In this document: positions 1 to 6,331 of the stretch, one piece after another
How the letters are laid out: the number at the start of each line of letters is the position of its first letter
Position numbering within the stretch: position 1 is the first letter of the stretch
Assembly: GCA_913051905.1 (NCBI GenBank)
Contig: CAJXBY010000048.1
Coordinates: 1 to 15,572, forward strand
Source: an uncultured Gammaproteobacteria bacterium
GTDB taxonomy: Bacteria; Pseudomonadota; Gammaproteobacteria; Arenicellales; UBA868
Length of the DNA: 15,572 nt
Reading direction: 5' to 3'
Program-made: the position numbers and the translations under genes
Notes under the pieces: model-generated
The model's input: the letters and a program-made list of their open reading frames with translations, nothing else
Told to the model about the DNA's origin: nothing
Database searches by the model: none

Positions 1-962
1 GCGGCCAGCGCCTGTGCCGGGGCCGCTGAACGAGCGAGAACAAAGTTGGCTGCGGAAGGATAAACAGACAGGCCAAGCCCCGTCATCCGGTTGGTTAGGC
101 GGTCTCTTTCCGAGCTGACCACACTGAGAACATGATCGAGGTAGGCCTGGTCCTGCATTGCGGCACAGGCACCAGCGAGCGCAATCCGATTAACATTGAA
201 GCCCGATCGCATTTTTGAAAAGCCGCTTGCGAGCTGGTCATCGCTGAGAAGAGCATAACCAAGGCGTGTGCCGGAGAGTCCATACGCCTTAGAGAAAGTC
301 CGGACAACGACCCAGGGCCCTTGTCGTTCAGCCAGAATAGACAGCACGTCCGGGCCACCCTCGTAGTTGGCAAACTCATGGTAGGCCTCATCGACCATCA
401 ACAGGCACTGGGAGGGTACTGTATTGGCAGCAAGGCGCAGGTCATCACTGTCCAGAAGGCCCCCGGTAGGACTGTTCGGTGTGCACAGGTAGAACAGAGA
501 CGTCCTCTCCGTCATAGCATCAATCATGGACGAAACGTCGTTCGCCCCGTTGGTGAGGACCGGTACCCGTAAGACATCTCCACCGGCGAGTTGAACGCAC
601 TTGCCCACTGGGGGAAAAGTAGGATGGGGCAGAACTGCCTGATCAGAGGGTTGTAGCGCCACCGCCGCCGATGCGACCAGCATTTCTCCGCTGCCATTGC
701 CGAATACGATGCGGTTGGCAACAATGCCGGTTCTTTTAGAGATAATGTTGGCAAGTGCCGAACAGGAATGGTCTGGATAGCGATGACTGTATTGGACCGC
801 CTGGCGCATCGCCTCGATGGCCCGAGGGGAAGGCGGTAAAGGGTTTTCGTTCAGGTTAAGACGAATAGTGTCCGGGGCAGGCAGGTTGTCGGGCTCGGCA
901 AGTATCTCCGGTGCCATCAATGGCAGCTCGTCTATACGCGGAACGGGAAATTTATGTGGCAT
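1..962 (-). CDS. HisC-like PLP-dependent aminotransferase, 3' end outside window
   Basis: This is an open frame from ATG at 962 to the left edge (320 residues visible), so the C-terminus is missing. It is a fold-type I class I/II aminotransferase of the histidinol-phosphate aminotransferase family. Visible motifs are LNLNENPLPPSPRAIEAM near residues 35-52, FGNGSGEM at 87-94, TPNSPTGG at 161-168, DEAYHEF at 191-197 and the PLP-lysine motif TFSKAYGLSGTRLGYA with Lys225. The in-frame stop at 1050-1052 and lack of any earlier ATG, GTG or TTG make 962 the first possible start; no Shine-Dalgarno is obvious. It lies 80 bases downstream of the IDO gene on the same strand, so it is probably the last visible gene of the tryptophan-catabolic operon. 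Substrate is unknown: a plain HisC role is possible, but the context suggests an aromatic substrate such as kynurenine or tryptophan (inference). No his genes are nearby. Confidence 0.88.
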   Translation of the reverse strand, partial: MPHKFPVPRIDELPLMAPEILAEPDNLPAPDTIRLNLNENPLPPSPRAIEAMRQAVQYSHRYPDHSCSALANIISKRTGIVANRIVFGNGSGEMLVASAAVALQPSDQAVLPHPTFPPVGKCVQLAGGDVLRVPVLTNGANDVSSMIDAMTERTSLFYLCTPNSPTGGLLDSDDLRLAANTVPSQCLLMVDEAYHEFANYEGGPDVLSILAERQGPWVVVRTFSKAYGLSGTRLGYALLSDDQLASGFSKMRSGFNVNRIALAGACAAMQDQAYLDHVLSVVSSERDRLTNRMTGLGLSVYPSAANFVLARSAAPAQALA

Positions 963-1042
963 CCGGATGATTGTTATCGTTGTGGTCGCTATCGCTGTGG
1001 TTGTGGCGGGTGGTCCGATCGCGTAGTGGTGTCCTGGACCCG

Positions 1043-2149
1043 CTAGGTGCTACGGACTCGCGTACCCTGGGCAACGTGTCTGAGAAAGGTCATAGGGTCG
1101 GTTCCGCCAGTTCCGGTATGTCCGGGTCCGGCATCACTGGACTGAGCCATAACGTAGCGTCCCACCATCTTGAGGTGGTCTTTGCGAAATTCGGCCAGGG
1201 CTTCGACACAGCTCTCCAGTGCGCGCCGGCAACGGTCATGAGAACGGGTCGACTCGACCAGTGATGGAGAGGTCTCCAGATGCCGGATATACGCCGCGTG
1301 CCTGCGTGGCATGTAATTGCGCATCTCCTTCAAATAGCCTCTGGCATTTTCATCATGGTGCTGGATGCCGAACATGCCATCTATCGCTTGCAGCAGCGAA
1401 CTCTGCGCCGCGCTACCCCCGAAGTAGTCCCGCACGAGAGGATCACAGCCTCGATATTCGATTCCTTCAAACGAAGCCAGGAACGGCCGTATACGGTTGT
1501 AGAAGATATATGGATCACAGTGCTCGTACATCCGGTTCAAGGTTGTTCTTAATTGGGTGAGACTATCGCATACCGAGGTTAATGACTTGGTAACGGTATC
1601 TAATTTGGCGGCTGTCAAGGCAGCGTTGATGGTTGCGAATTCTTTGAGGATGCGGCCCCCTCTGGACTCGATTTCGGTTGTCACCAGGTAGAACCATGCT
1701 TCATCCAGTCCGCCGTGAAACTGAATCAAGGTTGCGATATTCCCCAGGGTAATAGGGCCATCGGGATCGATCAATCGCCAGTTCTGAAGGACTAGGGATG
1801 CGTGGGCTAAAGTGGGGGGGCGCGACAGCTTCTCTGCGACCTTCGTCCAAGGCACCGCGATACAGGACGGCACATATCCAGAGGACTCATAGTTCTCCCA
1901 CACAAACGCATGGCCGAAACAGGACAGAAGCAGCATAGCTCGCTCGAGTTCGGGTTTGGTTTTCAGCGAGGAGAGATCGGTAATGAGCGGCAGGGTTTCT
2001 GCTGCTGAACGGAATGCGCGGGCGTTGAGAAGCGCGGAGATACTGGCGGCCAATTCCTCCCACGGGGTGTACAACTGCGGAAGCGCTTGAAGCGGGGGAT
2101 TGCCAGGCAGAAATCCGTTTTCCTGATCTATATTGAAAGTTTCAAGCAT
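1043..2149 (-). CDS. Indoleamine 2,3-dioxygenase family heme protein
   Basis: Predicted to open the indole ring of tryptophan with O2 to give N-formylkynurenine, the first step of the kynurenine pathway, in the cytosol. At 368 residues it is close to the usual IDO length (about 400). Motifs that fit the family are PPTLAHASLVLQNW at 111-124, IFYNRIRPFLASFEG at 215-229 (aligning to Phe226, Phe227 and Arg231 of human IDO1 as Phe216, Tyr217 and Arg221), FGGSAAQSS at 243-251, LKEMRNYMPRRH at 273-284, FRKDHLKMVGRY at 321-332 with His325 as the likely proximal heme ligand, and the C-terminal GTGGTDPMTFL at 346-356. An upstream in-frame TGA limits the start to ATG 2149. No Shine-Dalgarno lies at a useful distance; the start overlaps the end of a 25-codon ORF, which suggests coupled translation. 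It sits below kynureninase and formamidase genes, which supports a tryptophan substrate. Bacteria more often use TDO (KynA) here. Confidence 0.9.
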   Translation of the reverse strand: MLETFNIDQENGFLPGNPPLQALPQLYTPWEELAASISALLNARAFRSAAETLPLITDLSSLKTKPELERAMLLLSCFGHAFVWENYESSGYVPSCIAVPWTKVAEKLSRPPTLAHASLVLQNWRLIDPDGPITLGNIATLIQFHGGLDEAWFYLVTTEIESRGGRILKEFATINAALTAAKLDTVTKSLTSVCDSLTQLRTTLNRMYEHCDPYIFYNRIRPFLASFEGIEYRGCDPLVRDYFGGSAAQSSLLQAIDGMFGIQHHDENARGYLKEMRNYMPRRHAAYIRHLETSPSLVESTRSHDRCRRALESCVEALAEFRKDHLKMVGRYVMAQSSDAGPGHTGTGGTDPMTFLRHVAQGTRVRST

Positions 2150-2219
2150 CGATGTAGAAGTTGTTCAGCACCGGTCCTTTCTTGCATCGAATGACGGCAA
2201 AGACAATCTCTTCCGGCAT
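2142..2219 (-). CDS. Candidate 25-residue small ORF coupling kynU to IDO
   Basis: An ATG at 2219, ten bases after the kynureninase stop, opens a 25-codon frame. It begins MPEEIVFAVIRCKKGP, ends NNFYIDA, and stops at TGA 2142-2144. Its last eight bases overlap the first codons of the IDO gene in another frame. The IDO start has no nearby ribosome-binding site of its own, so reading through this frame could deliver ribosomes to it. The peptide is not recognised and has no evident signal or helix-turn-helix. It fills the whole gap between two genes that are otherwise tightly packed. It may be only a translational coupler, a real micropeptide, or chance; such short frames arise easily at random, and the ribosome-binding site for its own ATG is weak. 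Confidence 0.35.
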   Translation of the reverse strand: MPEEIVFAVIRCKKGPVLNNFYIDA

Positions 2220-2229
2220 GATCCAGTGG

Positions 2230-3507
2230 CTAGGTGACCAGTTTGGGTTGTGCATAAACCGGGTCTTTCCAGATATCCTTTTCAAGGAGTTCTGCCAGCA
2301 TAGCGACAGCTATCCAGACGTCTTCGTAACGTAGATAGAGTGGTGCAAAACCGAAGCGCAGGATGTCAGGTGCACGGAAATCACCGATCACGCCATGCCC
2401 AATCAGGGCCTGCATCATCGGCCAGCCCTGCGCGTGAGTGAAGCAGACCTGGCTGCCCCGCCGACTGCTGTCCCGTGGGCTCGCGAGGACGAGCCCATGC
2501 TCGTTGCACATGGATTCGACAAGTTCAATGAAATAGTCGGTGAGGCGCTGCGATTTTTGCCGTACAACCAAAAGATCCACTGTCTTGAATAGGTCCAGAC
2601 TCTCCTCCAGAGCTATGTACGACAGGATGCCCGGTGTTCCGCAACGAAATTTATCGATGGTGTCGGCTGGCTTGTATCGCGTGTCGAAGGAGAACGGGTC
2701 GGCATGTCCCTGCCAGCCCGTCAGCGGGTTGTCTGCATTTGTGAGGTGACGATCGGCGATAAATAGATATGCCGGACCGCCAGGACCTGCATTGAGGTAT
2801 TTGTAGGTACAGCCGACAGCGAAGTCAACATCGGCGGCGTGAAGGTCAACGGGTACAGCGCCTAGGGAATGGGAGAGATCAAAAAGGACCAGGGCGCCGC
2901 ATGCATGGGCCTTTTCCGTGATGCGTTGCATGTCTCTAATAAGACCACTGCGGTAGCTGATGTGCGTGAGGGTCACCACTGCGGTGTCCTCGGTGATCAG
3001 GTCGACGATTGAATCGTCATCGGCACCACCGAGCAGGAGCTGATGTTCTGGATAGAAATGGTCGAGCGCGCCCTGCACGATGTGAAGATCTGACGGAAAA
3101 TTATCCCCTTCGGAGACGATTGACCTGCGATCCGGTCTCAGACGCAGCGCTGCGCAAAGCAGTTTGAAAAGGTTGATGGAGGTGGAATCCACGACCAGGA
3201 CCTCGCCCGGGGCTGCACCCATGAGTGGAGCCAGCCGGTCACCTAGTGTCAGTGGCAGTATGTGCCAGTCTCGAGCATTCCAGCTCCGGATGAGGCCGGT
3301 GCGCCATCCCTCCAGGACAGCGTCTTGCATGCGCTGAGGTACATTGCTTGGCATCGCTCCAAGGGAATTCCCGTCGAGGTAAATCAGTTCACTTGGAAGA
3401 TCAAACTTCTTCCGAATGTCCGAGAGGGGATCTTCATTGTCTAGACTGCGGGCGTGCTTGAGTCCCGGATCATTGCTTTCGCGTAAGGATTGGAGTGTTG
3501 GGTTCAC
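2230..3507 (-). CDS. kynU: Kynureninase
   Basis: PLP enzyme that hydrolyses L-kynurenine to anthranilate and L-alanine. Its 425 residues match the family (about 415-465). Family motifs are YLDGNSLG at 43-50, the cofactor-phosphate region VDSTSINLFK at 106-115, DLSHSLGAVP at 210-219 with the pyridine-N aspartate Asp210, CTYKYLNAGPGG at 233-244 with Schiff-base Lys236, and GWQGH before the C-terminal domain. The start is GTG at 3507, and the GTGA there overlaps the stop of the formamidase gene by four bases, a classic translational-coupling arrangement. It follows the formamidase that makes its substrate and precedes the IDO that starts the route, so the three form a complete Trp-to-anthranilate set. 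Whether it prefers kynurenine or 3-hydroxykynurenine cannot be told from sequence, but no kynurenine monooxygenase is seen in the window, which favours anthranilate as product. Confidence 0.95.
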   Translation of the reverse strand: MNPTLQSLRESNDPGLKHARSLDNEDPLSDIRKKFDLPSELIYLDGNSLGAMPSNVPQRMQDAVLEGWRTGLIRSWNARDWHILPLTLGDRLAPLMGAAPGEVLVVDSTSINLFKLLCAALRLRPDRRSIVSEGDNFPSDLHIVQGALDHFYPEHQLLLGGADDDSIVDLITEDTAVVTLTHISYRSGLIRDMQRITEKAHACGALVLFDLSHSLGAVPVDLHAADVDFAVGCTYKYLNAGPGGPAYLFIADRHLTNADNPLTGWQGHADPFSFDTRYKPADTIDKFRCGTPGILSYIALEESLDLFKTVDLLVVRQKSQRLTDYFIELVESMCNEHGLVLASPRDSSRRGSQVCFTHAQGWPMMQALIGHGVIGDFRAPDILRFGFAPLYLRYEDVWIAVAMLAELLEKDIWKDPVYAQPKLVT

Positions 3508-4391
3508 TGGGATAGGTCAGGCCGGGTTTGGCACGAGATTTTCTGAAAGAGTGATGACTGTGAATCCGCAATGTCAAAGATAATATCGAAATGATGGCGT
3601 CCGTCTACCTGGATTATCTGCAGGTGGCGGCTGACGCCTAGGCAGTGTTGTGCGTATTCCCTCGACTGGCGGATGAATTCATCGGTTTCTCGTTCTGCGT
3701 AGATGATTACAAGTTCTACTGCGGGGTCGGGTGAATGGTAGAGCGGGCTCACCTTTCTCGCTGACGCAGGATCTAATCCCAGGGGCTCATTAACGTAAGT
3801 GTGACAGATCGGTTCCAGATCATAGATGCCGCCGATCAGTATACTTTTTGCGGGGTGTTTGAGCAGTCTACCGTTGCCCTCGCCGGCAAGATTGGGTGAT
3901 ATGGCGCTGGCAATCAGGTGGGCACCGGCGGAATGCCCGATAGCCGAAATATTGTCAGGGTCATAGCCGTACTGACCGGCATTGTCAGCCAGCCAGTCAA
4001 TGGCTTGCCGACAGCGGGTAATCATGCGGGCAACTGAAGCGTCGGGTGCAAGTCCGTAACTCAGGGCCGCAAAGCCGTATCCTGCCGATAGCCAGGCCGG
4101 AGCTGGAAACGCGTGCTCGTTTTTCGACAGTTCCTGCCAGTACCCGCCGTGGACGAATACGGCGAGCGGAAAACCGGGGCCACCCTGTGAACGTTCCGGA
4201 AGGAAAAGATCCAGCCGCTCTTCTTCCGCCTCACCATAAGAAATGTTCTCGATCAGTTGGCGGCATAGACCGCGTTTGGCTTCGACTGAGGATTCTTTAT
4301 AGCGGCGGATGAAGGGTTCGATATCACCGACTTTACTGCTGGGTGAGTAAGACCGCGCCAGATCGTCAGGTTTGAGTGATCGCCAATCCAC
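3504..4391 (-). CDS. Kynurenine formamidase, AFMID-type alpha/beta hydrolase
   Basis: Predicted arylformamidase that hydrolyses N-formyl-L-kynurenine to kynurenine and formate. This 295-residue alpha/beta hydrolase carries the HGGYW oxyanion-hole motif at 81-85 typical of eukaryotic AFMID proteins, the nucleophile elbow GHSAGAH at 152-158 with Ser154, and a late GRHHFD at 264-269 supplying the catalytic His; the acid is probably in YAERETDEF (231-239). It is not related to the metal-dependent bacterial KynB family. GTG at 4391 is the earliest start, as an in-frame TGA lies one codon further upstream; no clear Shine-Dalgarno is visible. It is first in the operon, its stop overlaps the kynureninase start by four bases, and it faces a divergent ABC gene. 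The HGGYW family also includes general esterases, but the location makes formamidase the best call. Confidence 0.87.
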   Translation of the reverse strand: MDWRSLKPDDLARSYSPSSKVGDIEPFIRRYKESSVEAKRGLCRQLIENISYGEAEEERLDLFLPERSQGGPGFPLAVFVHGGYWQELSKNEHAFPAPAWLSAGYGFAALSYGLAPDASVARMITRCRQAIDWLADNAGQYGYDPDNISAIGHSAGAHLIASAISPNLAGEGNGRLLKHPAKSILIGGIYDLEPICHTYVNEPLGLDPASARKVSPLYHSPDPAVELVIIYAERETDEFIRQSREYAQHCLGVSRHLQIIQVDGRHHFDIIFDIADSQSSLFQKISCQTRPDLSQ

Positions 4392-4469
4392 GTATCAAAG
4401 GTTCAAGCCGATTATGTCGGGCCAGGTATTTTATCTCAGAGTCAGGAGTCGACCGTGCTGGTGGCAGTG

Positions 4470-4499
4470 TTCACAATGCTTGCTTTTTGATCGTATAAC
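4470..4499 (+). promoter_or_regulatory. Candidate sigma70-type promoter for ABC gene
   Basis: TTCACA (4470-4475) and TATAAC (4494-4499) each match the sigma70 -35 and -10 consensus at five of six bases, with an 18-base spacer. Transcription would start near 4506, giving a leader of roughly 60 bases before the GTG at 4569. Found by eye only. Confidence 0.5.
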
Positions 4500-4554
4500 G
4501 GTAAGGTAAACAACGACTGATTGCCACTTGTCCCGGGCAGGATAACCTGGGCTT

Positions 4555-4559
4555 AAGGA
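4555..4559 (+). promoter_or_regulatory. Ribosome-binding site supporting GTG start of ABC gene
   Basis: AAGGA lies nine bases before the GTG at 4569. It is one of the few recognisable Shine-Dalgarno sequences in the window and supports the GTG as start. Confidence 0.6.
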
Positions 4560-4568
4560 CTATCGAAC

Positions 4569-6206
4569 GTGCAGGTGCTGCTGGACATTCGAGAACTGCT
4601 GATCGAAGCCGAAATTGACGGCCAGTGGCGCCCCATTGTAAATCGTCTCAATCTCTCTCTCGCCGAAGGTGAAGTGGTTGGATTAATCGGCGAATCTGGT
4701 GCGGGAAAATCGACCCTCGGGCTTGCAGCGTTGGGCTACACTAAATCTGGATGCCGAATCGTGTCGGGTTCGATAAAACTCCATGGACAAGAGCTGACTA
4801 CACTTCCCGAGGGCGAGCTAAGACGTATTCGGGGCAACCAGGTCAGCTATGTTGCGCAAAGTGCTGCCGCGGCCTTCAACCCGGCCCATAGACTGATCGA
4901 ACAGTTCGCCGAAGCACCGGTTCAGCACGGGAGGATGACCAAGTCGGAAGCAGGGCAGCGGGGCCGGCAACTGTATACGCAACTCGACCTGCCTGATCCG
5001 GAGCGGATCGGTGAACGCTTCCCGCATCAGGTGTCGGGCGGCCAGCTTCAGCGGGCCATGACAGCCATGGCCATGGGCTGTGAACCGGATGTAATTGTTT
5101 TTGATGAGCCCACGACCGCGCTAGACGTGACCACGCAGATCGAGGTGTTAGCAGCGATAAAGGAAGCTGTGCGTTCCAGAGGTGCGGCAGCGATCTACAT
5201 TACGCATGACCTAGCAGTTGTGGCGCAGCTCGCAGATCGAATAATGGTGTTGCGCTACGGAGACCTTGTTGAAGAGGGCGATGCCCGCACATTGTTGGCG
5301 AATCCAAAGGAGGAATACACCCGTCGCCTTCTCTCAGTACGCTCTCTCCGCGAAGACAAGCTGGTCCGGCAGGAGGATACGAGCCTGCTGATAGTAGATG
5401 AAGTCTCCGCGAGATATCCGAATTCCACTGAAACCGTCCTCGAAAATATCAGGATAGGTGTCGATAAGGGTACGACTGTGGCGGTGGTGGGTGAATCAGG
5501 GAGCGGCAAGAGTACGCTGGCCCGGGTGATCACTGGATTGCTTCCACCTCAAGAGGGTGTTGTGTCATTTAAGGGCAGTTCTCTTCCTCCCGCATTACTC
5601 GATCGACAGAAAGAGCAATTACGCGCTATTCAGATGATTTATCAGATGCCTGATATTGCCTTGAACCCGCGTCACCGTGTCAGTGAGATCATAGGCCGAC
5701 CGTTGGAATTTTATCTCGGTATGCACGGCCAAAAGAAAAGTGATCGAATCAGGCAGTTGCTGCGGCAGATTGAGTTGCCGGAGGACTTTGTAGATCGTTA
5801 TCCGGCCCAGCTCTCTGGTGGTGAAAAACAACGTGTCTGTATTGCGAGAGCCCTGGCCGCAGAGCCCGATCTCATAATCTGTGATGAAGTAACTTCTGCA
5901 CTCGACCAGCTGGTCGCTGAAGGCATATTGGAGCTGCTACAGAGCCTCCAGAACGACCTCAATCTCTCTTACCTATTTATTACCCATGACCTCGCAACGG
6001 TCAAGGCCATAGCAGATGATATCGTAGTCATGTATCGTGGCAGGATCATTGAGCAAGGTGATAAGCGGAATATACTGACGCCTCCCCACGAACCCTATAC
6101 TGAGCTACTGCTCTCATCAGTCCCGGAGATGGATCCCGACTGGCTGGATGGTCTCATGGACCGCCGGCGCCGCGGAGTTGCCCCGACGGGTGCGTCCATT
6201 TGCTGA
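4569..6206 (+). CDS. Fused dual-domain oligopeptide/dipeptide-type ABC transporter ATP-binding protein
   Basis: Cytoplasmic ATPase of the peptide/nickel uptake class with two nucleotide-binding domains in one 545-residue chain, as in YejF- or GsiA-like proteins. Domain 1 has Walker A GESGAGKST at 41-49, FNPAH in the Q-loop region at 103-107, signature VSGGQ at 155-159, Walker B VIVFDEP at 175-181 and ITHD at 211-214. Domain 2 has Walker A GESGSGKST at 308-316, LNPRH at 365-369, signature LSGGE at 415-419, Walker B LIICDE at 435-440 and ITHD at 471-474. Both sites look catalytically intact. The C-terminus of domain 2 keeps the HEPYTELLL oligopeptide-transporter element at 507-515. No permease or solute-binding protein gene is next to it, which is unusual because these parts are normally in one operon. 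The substrate is unknown; its place opposite the kynurenine operon allows a link to aromatic amino acid or peptide uptake, but this is inference. Confidence 0.93.
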   Translation: MQVLLDIRELLIEAEIDGQWRPIVNRLNLSLAEGEVVGLIGESGAGKSTLGLAALGYTKSGCRIVSGSIKLHGQELTTLPEGELRRIRGNQVSYVAQSAAAAFNPAHRLIEQFAEAPVQHGRMTKSEAGQRGRQLYTQLDLPDPERIGERFPHQVSGGQLQRAMTAMAMGCEPDVIVFDEPTTALDVTTQIEVLAAIKEAVRSRGAAAIYITHDLAVVAQLADRIMVLRYGDLVEEGDARTLLANPKEEYTRRLLSVRSLREDKLVRQEDTSLLIVDEVSARYPNSTETVLENIRIGVDKGTTVAVVGESGSGKSTLARVITGLLPPQEGVVSFKGSSLPPALLDRQKEQLRAIQMIYQMPDIALNPRHRVSEIIGRPLEFYLGMHGQKKSDRIRQLLRQIELPEDFVDRYPAQLSGGEKQRVCIARALAAEPDLIICDEVTSALDQLVAEGILELLQSLQNDLNLSYLFITHDLATVKAIADDIVVMYRGRIIEQGDKRNILTPPHEPYTELLLSSVPEMDPDWLDGLMDRRRRGVAPTGASIC

Positions 6207-6243
6207 AGCCGGCCCGCATGATCTTTAGAGGTCTTGCCAATTT

Positions 6244-6281
6244 CGTGTAGTTCTGGGCCTATTGCCCCTACGGCGTGTAGT
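6244..6281. repeat. Paired CGTGTAGT direct repeats upstream of MFS gene
   Basis: CGTGTAGT occurs at 6244-6251 and again at 6274-6281, thirty bases apart start to start, or about three helical turns. Between them lies a small dyad GGGC-CTATT-GCCC (6255-6267). The pair sits in the 125-base gap between the ABC stop and the MFS start and could be a regulator site; the dyad is not followed by a T run, so it is a poor terminator. Confidence 0.4.
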
Positions 6282-6331
6282 ATCACTCCCACCCGTTGTA
6301 TTTCACTTCCCTGAACTATCATCGATAGCCT

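Larger units (their letters stand above)
4392..4568. promoter_or_regulatory. Divergent control region between kynurenine operon and ABC gene
   Basis: These 177 non-coding bases separate two opposite-facing transcription units, so both probably start here. On the plus strand a good sigma70-like promoter is visible (listed separately). For the minus strand an AT-rich GATAAAAT (reverse complement of ATTTTATC near 4429-4436) could be a -10 element for the kynurenine operon, but no convincing -35 pairs with it. A short dyad CAGG-ATAA-CCTG lies at about 4538-4549, between the plus-strand promoter and the ABC start. No regulator gene is present in the window. Confidence 0.55.

Noticed and set aside
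95..754. Two separate minus-strand frames (95-391 and 524-754) that could suggest a broken gene.
   Set aside because: Another minus-strand frame is open from 962 to the window edge and shows the full aminotransferase motif series, so these are shadows and the gene is not broken.
963..1049. Possible attenuator leader peptide: the frame before the aminotransferase reads Thr/Ile-rich, recalling the thr operon leader.
   Set aside because: There is no start codon in that stretch and no terminator hairpin after it; it is just the in-frame sequence upstream of ATG 962.
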